Shown: positions 35,640 to 45,708 of the stretch, piece after piece
How positions within the stretch are numbered: position 1 is the stretch's first letter
Layout of the letters: every line of letters begins with the position of its first letter
Assembly (NCBI RefSeq): GCF_020623625.1
Contig: NC_060201.1
Location: forward strand, 2,163,682 to 2,227,681
Direction of reading: 5' to 3'
DNA from: Saccharomycodes ludwigii
Taxonomy: Eukaryota > Ascomycota > Saccharomycetes > Saccharomycodales > Saccharomycodaceae
Length of the DNA: 64,000 nucleotides
Program-made: the position numbers and the translations under genes
Notes under the pieces: generated by a model
The model's input: only the letters and a program-made list of their open reading frames with translations
What the model was told of the DNA's origin: nothing
Databases searched by the model: none

Positions 35640-37181
35640 ATGGATTATCAAGCTTTTATATTTTGTGGTAAGGGTCATGGTTTGGAACCCTTTTCTAAAA
35701 CTAGAGGGGACACAGGGATAGTTAAAGCCTTGTTACCAGTTGGCAATAAGCCAATGATTGAATATGTTTTAGACTGGTGTGAACAAGCGGGCTTCAAAGA
35801 AATAAATGTTGTTATTGACAAAAATGATCTAGACTTATTAAAAGAAGGATTGGGTTCCTATTTGCTTAGGAGAGAAGAATCTTATAAAAAATTAATGAAA
35901 AATTTAAATTCTGTCTCACCTTTCACTAATTCATCATCAACACTATCCTCAGCTTCAGTGGGCCATAATTACTCCTCTAGTGGCAATGGCTCTGCGAGTG
36001 GCGTTAACTTATCTCATAATTTGAAAAAACCAACCCCGATAAAATTTATTTCATCAGAATGCCAAAACACTGGCGAATGTTTGGCTAAGGAGCTTTTGCC
36101 TAAGATAACATCGAATTTTGTTCTATTGCCGTGCGATTTTATCACCGATATCCCACCTCAAATTTTATCCTATCAATTTTTAAATATGTCTGATGATAAC
36201 CTATGTATGTCGGTTTATTACAAAAATAAATTTGAGAATATCGACAAAAAACAATTAAGCAATTGTTTCACTGTTTATTCTGAGGAAGAAGACTCGCCTG
36301 TATTATTAGATATATATTCCAAAGAATCTGTTGATAAAAATAAGTATTTACAAATCAGAACGCAATTGTTGTGGAGATTTCCCAAGGCCACTGTTTCTAC
36401 CACTTTATTGAATTCGTTCATATATTTTTGTTCCTATAAGCTAGTTTCCATATTGGGTGATGCAGAAAACAAAATAAATTGTAATAAATCATTAACTAAA
36501 GTGTTTAGAGATTTATCAAGAAGATCGTGGCAACATTCCACCAAAAAGGAGACTGTCGGTATATTTGTTATCCCTGAAGTTGGTAATTTTTTGAGATCTA
36601 ATAACTTAAGTTCCTATATGGAGGCAAACAGATATATTTTAAAAGTAAGATCAACATACAGCAGCAACAATACTTCGGCACACACACATAATAATAATTC
36701 TACTGTCGGTGGTGATTCTTTTGTTGGTGGAAATTGTACCTTTGGCGAAAAAACTAACATCAAGAAGTCTGTAATTGGGAATAATTGTAAGATTGGTAAG
36801 AAATGTCGTATTGTTGGTTGTGTGATCTTTACCAATCTGGAAATTGAAGACGATTGTCATATAGAAAACTGTATTATTGGCAACTTCGCTAAAATATCTA
36901 AAAAATGTAAATTGACCAATTGTTATGTAGAGAGCTCATATGAAGTGGGAGAAAAGAGTATGTTGAAAGGAGAAACGTTGAAGAGTTTGTATTTGGCGGA
37001 CAATTCTGATGAAGATAATAACAATAATGAAAATGATGAAGACAACGACCACGACGATGATGATGATGACGATGATGAGTATATGTATCGTGAAGAAATT
37101 AGTGGCGAAGATGACGAAGAAGATGGCGAAGGATATGAATACGATGATGAATACGGTGATGATGACATTTTTGAACGTTAA
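35640..37181 (+). CDS. GCD1: Gcd1, eIF2B gamma subunit
   Basis: This 513-residue protein is the gamma subunit of the eIF2B guanine-nucleotide exchange factor; it pairs with Gcd6 in the catalytic subcomplex and is central to translational control of GCN4. The N-terminal nucleotidyltransferase-like domain has KALLPVGNKPMIEYVLDWCE and LLPCDFITD. The C-terminal left-handed beta-helix has hexapeptide repeats (GNNCKIGKKCRIVGC, IEDDCHIENCIIG). It ends in a long Asp/Glu tail. S. cerevisiae Gcd1 is 578 residues. Position matches YOR260W; convergent with COX10. Confidence 0.95.
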   Translation: MDYQAFIFCGKGHGLEPFSKTRGDTGIVKALLPVGNKPMIEYVLDWCEQAGFKEINVVIDKNDLDLLKEGLGSYLLRREESYKKLMKNLNSVSPFTNSSSTLSSASVGHNYSSSGNGSASGVNLSHNLKKPTPIKFISSECQNTGECLAKELLPKITSNFVLLPCDFITDIPPQILSYQFLNMSDDNLCMSVYYKNKFENIDKKQLSNCFTVYSEEEDSPVLLDIYSKESVDKNKYLQIRTQLLWRFPKATVSTTLLNSFIYFCSYKLVSILGDAENKINCNKSLTKVFRDLSRRSWQHSTKKETVGIFVIPEVGNFLRSNNLSSYMEANRYILKVRSTYSSNNTSAHTHNNNSTVGGDSFVGGNCTFGEKTNIKKSVIGNNCKIGKKCRIVGCVIFTNLEIEDDCHIENCIIGNFAKISKKCKLTNCYVESSYEVGEKSMLKGETLKSLYLADNSDEDNNNNENDEDNDHDDDDDDDDEYMYREEISGEDDEEDGEGYEYDDEYGDDDIFER

Positions 37182-37280
37182 ACGATGTAAACAACAACTG
37201 TTTAATTGTATATTAATTAACTCGAGAGCTCTTGATTGCTTATATAAGTAAATATTTTATCCTTTGGACACTTGAATTAT

Positions 37281-37281
<1 letters not shown>

Positions 37282-37316
<35 letters not shown>
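37282..37316. repeat. A35 tract between convergent GCD1 and COX10
   Basis: A run of 35 A lies 100 bp after the GCD1 stop, in the convergent spacer. Confidence 0.85.
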
Positions 37317-37318
<2 letters not shown>

Positions 37319-37416
37319 GCCTAGCTTGTTATGTTTATTAAACATAGATAATTGGGATAAATAAATATATACAGGTAAATACAAAATTTATAAAGAAAAA
37401 GAATATATATTTAAAT

Positions 37417-38856
37417 CTATGTTTCAGATTTAGAAGTAATGACAGTGTTGTTGTTGTTGTCATTGTCAAAGATACCATCCCAACGACCTTTCTTATGTAA
37501 TATGGCCAATATTAAAACCGCTGGTAATTGCAACACACTGATCCAAAAAGTTTTTCTAGCGTATACGTTAGCTTTTGATAAACCTTTGTTGAATGCAATG
37601 GAGTCGTTACAAATTTTGGAAGAATAGTTTTTCTTCTGTTGCCACCAAAACATGAAGGCCCAAAACGATAACCAAGTATTAGCAATACCAGAATCTATTT
37701 GATAATACCAGTCACAAATACCAAAATATGAAAGTCCAAAACACAATGGGAACATTAACAACGAGTATCGTAGAGCTACCCGAGCATTTAACTTTGGATT
37801 TTTCCAAGCAGTCATCACATAGCCTGCATTTTTATATTCATTTTTAATATTATGGCTTAATGTGTTAAAATGGGGAAATTGCCACGCATATAATAACCCA
37901 GCTAAGCACCAGCAGCCGGGGTCTGTTAAAGGACTAGCAGCGGCCCAGCCCATTAAGGGCGGAATTGCACCAACGATTGCACCAACCCAGGTATTTATAA
38001 TATGTTTTCTTTTTAATGAAGTATAGATCCATGCGTATAATATAATATTAGAAGCACCTAATAAGGCTACAGTTGGATTGACCCCAAAATATAAAATCAA
38101 AGTTCCCAAAGTCCCAGATATACCAGCAAAAGTAAATGCTTGTCTTGGAGATAATGTCCCACGAACTACTGGCCGCGCTTGTGTACGAATCATTCTCCTA
38201 TCAAATTCTGGTTCTCTTCCCATATTAATAGCATTAGCTGCTGTCGAACAAAGTGTAGTACCAACTGTTAGAGATAGCAATTGAGGTATACTAGCCGCAT
38301 ATGGTGATAATGCGTAAGAACAAATAGCACTAAGCATGACTAGAACTGTTAATCTTGGTTTACTTAATTGGAAATATGCATTCATAATTTTCTTTATATC
38401 TACCTGCTGAGCGGAAGAAGAGGAAGTATTTTTGGTATTTTTAACTTTATTAACATATTTTACTTTAAATGGATAACTAGAAGTGGTCTGTTCGCTAATA
38501 ATGTCATGGTCAAGTTTATCGGAGACATCCGGCGTACATGTAAAAACTTTTTTGGCTGAGTCAGGAATCCTTAATTGGGCATCAATATTTGATAAATTTG
38601 AGGAAAATTCTATTGGGGAAGTATTCAACGCATTTGAACGTGAAACTATTGGTTTTTGCGGTGTAGGCTCCTTCTGTTGTTTTTCTGTAAACGAATTTGA
38701 AAAAAAACGGTTTCCCTGTTGATTATCTTTTTTAAATACACCATTTAAAATGGAAACAGCTACATTAATGGAAGTTCTAGTTGAAAAATACTGTCTGTTG
38801 GTATTTCTACTAACGGCATGTATTATGGGTCTTGGACAAAGTATTAAATTGACCAT
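37417..38856 (-). CDS. COX10: Cox10, heme A:farnesyltransferase
   Basis: Cox10 converts heme B to heme O in the mitochondrial inner membrane, for cytochrome oxidase assembly. The 479-residue protein (S. cerevisiae 462) has a basic presequence and then a UbiA-type prenyltransferase domain with several membrane helices. The first Asp-rich motif reads NAINMGREPEFDRRMIRTQ, followed by RPVVRGTLSPRQA. The start is the ATG at 38856 (MVNLILCPRP). The Reb1 site at 39051 lies upstream. Position matches YPL172C. Confidence 0.96.
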   Translation of the reverse strand: MVNLILCPRPIIHAVSRNTNRQYFSTRTSINVAVSILNGVFKKDNQQGNRFFSNSFTEKQQKEPTPQKPIVSRSNALNTSPIEFSSNLSNIDAQLRIPDSAKKVFTCTPDVSDKLDHDIISEQTTSSYPFKVKYVNKVKNTKNTSSSSAQQVDIKKIMNAYFQLSKPRLTVLVMLSAICSYALSPYAASIPQLLSLTVGTTLCSTAANAINMGREPEFDRRMIRTQARPVVRGTLSPRQAFTFAGISGTLGTLILYFGVNPTVALLGASNIILYAWIYTSLKRKHIINTWVGAIVGAIPPLMGWAAASPLTDPGCWCLAGLLYAWQFPHFNTLSHNIKNEYKNAGYVMTAWKNPKLNARVALRYSLLMFPLCFGLSYFGICDWYYQIDSGIANTWLSFWAFMFWWQQKKNYSSKICNDSIAFNKGLSKANVYARKTFWISVLQLPAVLILAILHKKGRWDGIFDNDNNNNTVITSKSET

Positions 38857-39568
38857 TGACACTAATGTTGGTATTATTATTATTATTTGTTGTTTTTGTT
38901 TATGAAAGAAAGAAAAACTTAATTGGTGTTTAATTTAATAAGTTGTGTTATTAGGGTTTTCTTGAATGCAACTTTAATTTTTTTTTTATATTAATCTTTA
39001 ATCACAAGTTATATCGTATATTCTCTCTCTCTCTTTTTTTTATACGTATTTTACCCGGATACGTACAAATACGTATAAAAAAGTTTTCTGGTCAGAATTA
39101 ATTTCAAATGTATCACAATACAATTAATTTTATGTAAATCTTGGTATTAAAGGATAAGTGACAAAACCCCCCATTCTCTTAACAATTATATTGGATAGAA
39201 GAAGTAAAATTACTGCGTAAGTAGATAAATATTGTATAAAATAAAGATGAAATTAGATAATTGTGGGCATCTTCTATTACTGTCAGCTGGATTTATAAAT
39301 CAAGTCAAAAATTACATTGATCTTATGACCATAATATTACTTTATATGTTTTTCGTAGCAAATATATATGAATCAATAATAAATTACTATACACATAAAG
39401 AAAAAAACAATGACATATAGAGTATATCATTATTCGGTTTGTATCCCCTTTTCTTTACTTATTCATTCATTATCATTACAGAAGGAAAGAATTTAAAAAA
39501 AAAATTAAAAAAAAAAAAAAAAAATAAATAAAAGAAAAATCGTATTTCACTATTTTTCGAAACTATAT
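38857..39568. other. COX10 upstream spacer
   Basis: Between COX10 and RPN8, both on the minus strand, I see a CT repeat near 39022-39033, a Reb1 site (39051-39057) and A tracts near 39495-39525. A plus-strand frame with an ATG at 39247 encodes 57 hydrophobic residues; it has no clear sign of being a gene. Confidence 0.5.
39051..39057 (+). promoter_or_regulatory. Reb1 site TTACCCG
   Basis: TTACCCG followed by G lies 195 bp upstream of the COX10 start. Confidence 0.5.
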
Positions 39569-40627
39569 TTATTTTTTTTGTTCTGATTTCTCCAGTTCAT
39601 CACTTTTCTTTGAGTCTTTATTTGCTTCCTCTACATCATCAACTTTTTCTTCTTCTGTGTCCTTATCGTTCTCCTTTTTATTTTCCTTGTTATTTAATTT
39701 AGCGTTTTGTATTTTATTTTCAATTAGATTATCAAAGGATACAATTGCTCTAACCAACTGAGAAATATAAATAACCATTAATTCATCATTAGTTTTAATA
39801 GTTAAGGCTTTGCGCAAATTGTTGGTAGTGGTGTCATCACTATTAGTGATGGTGCCAGTGGCAAGACCATTAATTACAGCATCCCCCTCATTAGATCCCA
39901 AATTTGGTAATAAATTGAAAACATCTTGTAATTTACCCAAAATAGCATGATTTACAGGCAAGTTACCTTCGATTACTTTATTTAAATATAATATAATATC
40001 ATGTAATTTCCTTTGTAAACCTTTTAAAGACTTTAATTGATTTGTTAGCTTAATGGATAACCCTCCAGCTGCTTGGTCACGGCAGTCCCTTAACAAATGT
40101 TCTACACCAATTTCCTCAGCTTCTTCAGCCTCTACAGAAGAAGGTAAATGAATAAACGTCTTTTCAGTGCTTGAACCATTATCTTTAATTTGTTCAATGG
40201 CTATGTAACAATTTGTTGGTAAACCAACTCCTTGTTGTTTAACATCTACTACTAAAAGCACTGGCTGACTAGCATATTTTTTAAAAATTTGATTGTTGAT
40301 TTTTAAGTCAGAGGCTCTTAATTTAGGTCCACTGTGATACCAACCGATCAATTTTTCCTTTGCGTTGATTTTCTTACACATTTCCATCATTTGTTCAATA
40401 TAGTTTTGGTCCAAAAACCAAACATCAGAGTTTTTTTCATCTTCTTCAAAGGGTAATGCAAATGAATTAGTTACTCTTACAATGTTGGAATTATGATTGT
40501 TCTCGCCTAATATGACACCTAAAACCCTTTTATGTCCCTTAGTGTTGGTACGTTCATAATGATCCAAAACAGATAATAAAACAAGTGGTGCAACAGTTAC
40601 TGATTTATCTTCTAGTGCAAAATTCAT
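39569..40627 (-). CDS. RPN8: Rpn8, MPN subunit of the proteasome lid
   Basis: This 352-residue protein (S. cerevisiae 338) pairs with the deubiquitinase Rpn11 in the 19S lid. The MPN domain starts [17 protein letters not shown] and has GWYHSGPKL, but lacks the full metal-binding JAMM set, as expected for an inactive MPN- subunit. C-terminal helices and a Lys/Glu-rich tail follow. A perfect PACE box lies 151 bp upstream. Position matches YOR261C, divergent from GPN2. Confidence 0.97.
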   Translation of the reverse strand: MNFALEDKSVTVAPLVLLSVLDHYERTNTKGHKRVLGVILGENNHNSNIVRVTNSFALPFEEDEKNSDVWFLDQNYIEQMMEMCKKINAKEKLIGWYHSGPKLRASDLKINNQIFKKYASQPVLLVVDVKQQGVGLPTNCYIAIEQIKDNGSSTEKTFIHLPSSVEAEEAEEIGVEHLLRDCRDQAAGGLSIKLTNQLKSLKGLQRKLHDIILYLNKVIEGNLPVNHAILGKLQDVFNLLPNLGSNEGDAVINGLATGTITNSDDTTTNNLRKALTIKTNDELMVIYISQLVRAIVSFDNLIENKIQNAKLNNKENKKENDKDTEEEKVDDVEEANKDSKKSDELEKSEQKK

Positions 40628-40639
40628 TATCTATGTGCT

Positions 40640-40670
<31 letters not shown>

Positions 40671-41079
40671 ATATGTGTGTGTGTGTATATATATATATAA
40701 CCTTGTATGAATAGTTTGGTGTTCTTGTAGTATCACAAATCTTATATATGATTGTTTGTAAATTGTAAATATTTTTCTTTGCCACCTGTTTAGAATTTAT
40801 TTTGAACGAAACTTACAAGCAATAAAAAGGATAACAAAAAAAAACATATTTTTTTTGTCATGTATCCGAAAAAACAAAATCTTATTTAAATGATGTCCGG
40901 TTCTTTTTTTTTTTTTTATTCTTTTTTTTCCATTTTTTTTTTTTGGATTATTTACAAAGTATTAAATATATATCATACCTTTAACTATTATTGGTGCCAC
41001 ATTAAATGCATTTTAGAACTGAAAAAAAGATTAATAATTTATAAGAGAAAGATATATATATATATACATACATACATAC
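40628..41079. other. Divergent RPN8-GPN2 spacer
   Basis: There is no gene. It has TATG/TG/TA dinucleotide-type repeats (40644-40700), a PACE box (40778-40786), T tracts near 40902-40945 and a (TA)(CATA) run before GPN2. Confidence 0.6.
40778..40786 (-). promoter_or_regulatory. PACE box (Rpn4 site) of RPN8
   Basis: TTTGCCACC is the reverse complement of GGTGGCAAA, the same 9-mer and orientation as at RPT4, 151 bp before the RPN8 start. Confidence 0.85.
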
Positions 41080-42135
41080 ATGCCATTTGGTCAAATCGTG
41101 ATAGGACCCCCGGGTTCGGGAAAATCAACTTATTGTTTTGGATGCAACCAATTTTTCAATGCTATTGGTAGAAATGTAAATATTATTAATATGGATCCAG
41201 CTAATGATTCTTTACCCTACCAATGTGCTGTTGATATAAGAGATTTCATTACTTTGGAGGAAATTATGGATGAAAAGCAATTGGGTCCTAATGGTGGTTT
41301 AATGTATGCTTTGGAAAGTGTCGAAAACTCATTGGAGCTTTTTTCGTTGCAAGTCAAATCATTATTACAAGAAGAAAACAGCTATTTATTGTTTGATTGT
41401 CCAGGACAAGTAGAACTCTTTACGCATCATGGAGCCTTATTCAACATATTTAAAAGATTAGAGAAAGAGATGGATTTGAGATTATGTGTAGTGAATTTAA
41501 TAGATTCTATTTATTTAAATTCTGCTTCCCAATACATTAGTATAGTTTTGTTATCTCTACGGTCAATGCTAATGATGGATTTGCCTCAGATTAATGTATT
41601 TTCGAAAATAGATATGCTCAAACAATATGGAGATGAGTTGCCATTCAGATTAGATTATTATACAGATGTTCAAGAATTAGAATATTTACAACCTATTATA
41701 GAAAAGGAGAGTAGTGAGAATTCATACATGGGCAAAAAATTAAAAAAATTGACCGAGAATATTAGTGAAATTATTAGTGATTTTAATTTAGTCTCTTTCG
41801 AAGTTTTATGTATTGATGATAAACAGAGCATGATTAATTTACAAATGGTTATTGATAAAGCTAATGGCTATGTTTTTGGGGCCTCTGAGATAGGCGGTGA
41901 TACTGTTTGGGCGGAAGCAACAAGACAGCAAGCAGGGATCACCAATAATGTATATGATATTCAAGAGAGGTGGATAGATAATAAGGAGGAATATGACAAA
42001 GAAGAGGAAAGGAAAAGAAAAGAACTTTTAAAAGAACAAGAAATATTAGATAAACCCTTAGAAAACCTCTCCAAGGAATTGGATCCTGAAGTTGAGTGGG
42101 AACGCGCTGTCAAGGAATGGGAAGAGAAAACCTAA
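41080..42135 (+). CDS. GPN2: Gpn2, GPN-loop GTPase
   Basis: This 351-residue GTPase (S. cerevisiae 347) helps assemble RNA polymerases II and III in the cytoplasm before nuclear import. The P-loop is GPPGSGKST (about 10-18), the GPN motif is in LGPNGGLMYA, and the switch region DCPGQVELFTHH and the guanine motif FSKIDML are present. A charged C-terminal tail follows. Position matches YOR262W. Confidence 0.97.
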   Translation: MPFGQIVIGPPGSGKSTYCFGCNQFFNAIGRNVNIINMDPANDSLPYQCAVDIRDFITLEEIMDEKQLGPNGGLMYALESVENSLELFSLQVKSLLQEENSYLLFDCPGQVELFTHHGALFNIFKRLEKEMDLRLCVVNLIDSIYLNSASQYISIVLLSLRSMLMMDLPQINVFSKIDMLKQYGDELPFRLDYYTDVQELEYLQPIIEKESSENSYMGKKLKKLTENISEIISDFNLVSFEVLCIDDKQSMINLQMVIDKANGYVFGASEIGGDTVWAEATRQQAGITNNVYDIQERWIDNKEEYDKEEERKRKELLKEQEILDKPLENLSKELDPEVEWERAVKEWEEKT

Positions 42136-42348
42136 GTCCCCGTTTTGAAAAGGTGAATGATTTATAATTTATTTAATATTTTGTTAATAGATTCATATAT
42201 TTATAATTGGTACTCTATGATGATAATCACGTTATATTATTCATATTTTTTTTATGTTTTAATTTTTGATAGTTTTCCGATGCCGATGTCCGCAAAAGAA
42301 AAAATACAAAAAAAAAATTAGAATATGCGGGAAGGGGAGAGGGGGGGA

Positions 42349-42356
42349 TCACGTGA
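42349..42356. promoter_or_regulatory. Cbf1-type palindrome TCACGTGA
   Basis: A full TCACGTGA palindrome follows a G-rich stretch, 214 bp after the GPN2 stop. Confidence 0.55.
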
Positions 42357-42407
42357 AAAAAATATAAGGAAAAATTAAATTTAAATTAAAAAAAAAAAAA
42401 AAAAAAA

Positions 42408-42443
42408 GGCTGGCATTTAAAAATGTCAGTAAATAAACCAGCC
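42408..42443. promoter_or_regulatory. Inverted CCAGCC pair, candidate Ace2/Swi5 sites
   Basis: GGCTGG (42408-42413) and CCAGCC (42438-42443) are inverted copies 24 bp apart; the second reads AACCAGCC, close to the Ace2 consensus RRCCAGCR. DSE3 is an Ace2-dependent daughter-specific gene in S. cerevisiae, which makes the match plausible, but the sites lie about 0.8 kb from the start. Confidence 0.4.
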
Positions 42444-43234
42444 ATTAATAAATTATTATTTACATTCGAACAATAATTAAAAGGTTATACCGACACAAAA
42501 TTCTCACTTTGAATTAATTTTTTTTTTTTTATCTCTGGATTTAACTACTGCTATAGTTAAGTAAAAATATATATATCTATATATACATGTATTTATCTGT
42601 ACTTATGTACTTGTAAATTATAATTAGAACATTGAATTATAATTTTGGTCATTTTTTAGCTTAAATTTTCTAAATATAAAAGTTTAATCGTTAAGGAAAG
42701 GGAAGACATAATATTAACAAAAAAAAAAAAAAAAAAGAACAATAGAATGAATATTATAAAGATATCAAAATTAAAATAATACACATAGTTTATGATACTA
42801 AAAATTATTATTTTTAGCAGTAATTATTTGTATGCATCCAATAGGATACAGTTTATACTTTTAAAAGTTTTATTTACTGTTGCTGAACTTTCCAGTTGCT
42901 TCCCCTAAGCTCCTTGCTTTTTTTTTTTGTTTATCTTTTTTTTTTTTTACTTATATATAACGTTATATTATATATAAGCACTATTTTAATACTTACATTG
43001 ATTAAATTACTTGAAAGAAAAATAAATAAATAAAAAAGATTAAATTCAAGCATATATATATGTATATAAATGACCTGAAAAAAAAGGGAATTTTTCTATT
43101 TTAGTATAAGATTAACAGTTTCTGCAATATGTTCTTTTTGTTCTTAGTTATATACTATTTCTAGTAAAATTAAAGTTTTTTTTTTTTTTTTTTGGGAAAT
43201 ACATAGATAAATATTAAGAATAAAAATAGTGATT

Positions 43235-44743
43235 ATGGCGAGAAAATTCTTTACACAAAAAATTAAAGGGAGTGTTGATTTTATAAAACCACCATCTTTG
43301 ACATTAACGGATGAAGAATTAGCTCAAATACCCGATCCACCAACCTTTGATGACTCAGATACGACAAATATTAAAAGTAAAAGTAAAAGTAATGGTGATG
43401 CAAAAAAAGCTACCAAAATTTCAAGAAAATTTGGTGGCACCGTAAGATTAGAAAAAAGGCTAAGTTCGATACCAATTATTTGGCACCAACACGAAAAAAA
43501 TAAGTCAAGAAGACAGCAGCAAGAAAACGATGACCTTTCTCAAGGAGAAAAAAAAAATAGCTCAATTTTCCAAAAAAAAAAAAAAGTTTCACATTCGCAG
43601 ACTAAGATGGCATTAAATTACAACTATGATTCGAATAATAGCAGAATAGAAGACGATGCAGTTGAATTGAAGCCTGTAGATTATAAATTAGTAAATAAAA
43701 CATTATCTCAAACGGCTAGCAACGTTAGAAGTACTTCAGGTCCTAATACCTTTTTAAGACCACCGCCACCGGCATCTTGCCCTAGTAACAATGAAATGAC
43801 AGCTAGGAAAGAAGCCACAACAAAGCCTTTTAAAATTGAACAATTTTATAATGTTTTTCCGACATTACCACAACAAAAAATGGCACCTGGAACTACAATT
43901 CATTATAACCACTCTTTAAACAAAAGCAATGAAACTTTACACACACATAAAAGCAAAAAAAGTTCGAATGAGGTTTTGTTTGAAGAGATTTTAAGCTCTT
44001 ATATGGAACATCCACCGGTAAAAAATAAAATTGTGGTTAATAATTTTAAAAAGTGTGAAGAAATTCAACAAAAACATGATATTAATTTTATCATTGATGA
44101 AAAACATTTTCAGGACTCTATTAAATGGGAGAAGATTCAAACACCTGTTAAGGATATTTCCATGAGATATAGCGTAAATACTTTTGAGACACCATCTACT
44201 GAGGAGGAAAATGACTCTTCGTCATTAGGTGACAAATTACAAACACAAACATCAGATTCCAACTCTTCTTTGTCTGAAGGGGAAGAATACTACGAAAAAG
44301 AAGAGTTTGGAATCATAGAGGGGAAAAAGGCACAAGATAATGCCAGTTTTACGAAGTTTGAACGTACAATCAGTGAATACCCAAGTATGGAAAGATTAAA
44401 CACTACTGAATCGTTAGATATCAATGAAAAAAATTGTAATGCACAAAATGAATGGAAATTCAGAGATTCTAACTTTATAAGTGAATTAAATGATTTCTTA
44501 AAGGGTTCTATAAATTCAGCGTCAGAGACAAAGAATAATAATGATAATATTAATAGGAAACATCATGTTTTAAAGCAGATTAGAATAGATAGACCTACCA
44601 TAATGTATGTTGAGTATTCTGATAGTGAAAGTACAAACTCTATTTACGATAACAAAAAGGAAGTATTAGCAAGAGGGATGAATGATAAAGATTTTTTTAT
44701 TGAAAGGTTAGAAGCTGAAATTAAAGATTTGGAAATTGTATGA
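43235..44743 (+). CDS. DSE3: Dse3-like daughter-cell-specific protein
   Basis: This 502-residue hydrophilic protein is rich in Ser, Lys, Asn and Glu. The N-terminus MARKFFTQKIKGSVDF with SLTLTDEELAQIPDPP is the recognisable part; the rest is disordered with acidic and Lys-rich segments and a short C-terminal helix. I see no catalytic domain. It occupies the place of YOR264W (DSE3), between GPN2 and RBL2; the S. cerevisiae protein (430 residues) is made in daughter cells and found at the bud neck, with unknown function. The start is the ATG at 43235. Confidence 0.75.
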   Translation: MARKFFTQKIKGSVDFIKPPSLTLTDEELAQIPDPPTFDDSDTTNIKSKSKSNGDAKKATKISRKFGGTVRLEKRLSSIPIIWHQHEKNKSRRQQQENDDLSQGEKKNSSIFQKKKKVSHSQTKMALNYNYDSNNSRIEDDAVELKPVDYKLVNKTLSQTASNVRSTSGPNTFLRPPPPASCPSNNEMTARKEATTKPFKIEQFYNVFPTLPQQKMAPGTTIHYNHSLNKSNETLHTHKSKKSSNEVLFEEILSSYMEHPPVKNKIVVNNFKKCEEIQQKHDINFIIDEKHFQDSIKWEKIQTPVKDISMRYSVNTFETPSTEEENDSSSLGDKLQTQTSDSNSSLSEGEEYYEKEEFGIIEGKKAQDNASFTKFERTISEYPSMERLNTTESLDINEKNCNAQNEWKFRDSNFISELNDFLKGSINSASETKNNNDNINRKHHVLKQIRIDRPTIMYVEYSDSESTNSIYDNKKEVLARGMNDKDFFIERLEAEIKDLEIV

Positions 44744-44753
44744 GGTGGTTTTT

Positions 44754-44761
44754 TCACGTGA
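44754..44761. promoter_or_regulatory. Cbf1-type palindrome TCACGTGA
   Basis: A full TCACGTGA lies 11 bp after the DSE3 stop and 183 bp upstream of RBL2, so it most likely serves RBL2. Confidence 0.5.
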
Positions 44762-44943
44762 TCTTTCTTGATTTTTTCTGTTTTTTTTTGCGTTTTTTTT
44801 GTTTATTTGTTTTTTTTTTTTTTCTTTTTTGAAAAATGTTAAAAAAAAACAAATTTAGTAGAAAAGTAATAATAATAATCATCACAAACCCAGTTATAAA
44901 ACAACCAGTTGTTATTACCTAAGACCATAAACCACACACGATT

Positions 44944-45315
44944 ATGCCGCCTTCCAAGTTGGTAATCAAAATTAGATCCTTAGAAAGATTATTAAAAGAA
45001 CAAGATTATTATAAAAATGAACTACTACAGCAACAAAAAATAGTCAATGATTTAAAGGACAACCCAGAATCGGATCCATATGACTTAAAAAAGCAAATTG
45101 AGGTATTGAAAGATACTGAAAGAATTTTTCCCACATTATATAATAAAATAGATGAATTTAAGCAAGATTTAACCAATTATTTGGAGTCAAATATTACTAG
45201 CACTAATAATGTTACTAGCACTGGGTCTATAGATGAAAATGAATATAATGCCTGGAAATCTAAAATAGATCAAGTACTAAAAGAGTCTGAAGAATCTATA
45301 AAAAATATTGATTGA
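44944..45315 (+). CDS. RBL2: Rbl2, tubulin-binding cofactor A
   Basis: This 123-residue helical protein (S. cerevisiae 106) is cofactor A, which captures free beta-tubulin during tubulin folding and dimer assembly. The family pattern is clear: an N-terminal helix LVIKIRSLERLLKEQDYY, the turn with NPESDPYDLKKQIEVL, and a third helix with TLYNKIDEFKQDL. The C-terminal 35 residues are Thr/Ser/Asn-rich. Position matches YOR265W. Confidence 0.94.
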   Translation: MPPSKLVIKIRSLERLLKEQDYYKNELLQQQKIVNDLKDNPESDPYDLKKQIEVLKDTERIFPTLYNKIDEFKQDLTNYLESNITSTNNVTSTGSIDENEYNAWKSKIDQVLKESEESIKNID

Positions 45316-45708
45316 TAATAGTAATATATATATGTATTGATGTATAAGTGTATATTTATTTTTAAAAAAGAATGCACTTATGTATAAAATTAACAGATTG
45401 TGATCTGGAATTATCTTTTCCACATACAAACTCTTCCATTATGTATGTATATATACAGTATGTAAAGAGTATTAAAAAGACACTTAAAAAAAAAAGTTTG
45501 GTTATTTATTTATTTATGGAAACGCGCTTGGAAAAACGATTAGAAATTCTTTCAATTTTTTTAATTTATTAATTCTTAATATACAGGTTAAAAGTGATAC
45601 AACTATTCCAGGATTCTTGGAAAAGATCAAAAGAAATCCAATATTTAACATAGAAGGAGTACATTAATAAACAAAATAGGCTAGTGAGGTGGAATAAATA
45701 AACTGATA
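45316..45708. other. RBL2-PNT1 spacer
   Basis: I see no supported gene and no recognised regulatory site. A 66-codon open frame here looks random. Confidence 0.45.

Larger units (their letters stand above)
42136..43234. other. GPN2-DSE3 spacer (1.1 kb)
   Basis: I find no gene. There is a Cbf1 palindrome TCACGTGA (42349-42356), an inverted repeat GGCTGG/CCAGCC (42408-42443) that doubles as two Ace2/Swi5-like CCAGC sites, and T tracts near 42515, 42935 and 43172-43193. The length suits a regulated promoter for DSE3. Confidence 0.55.

Noticed and set aside
39247-39420. Plus-strand 57-codon hydrophobic ORF between COX10 and RPN8
   Set aside because: It is short, lies in an AT-rich spacer, has no recognisable family and no codon-level sign of selection that I can judge.
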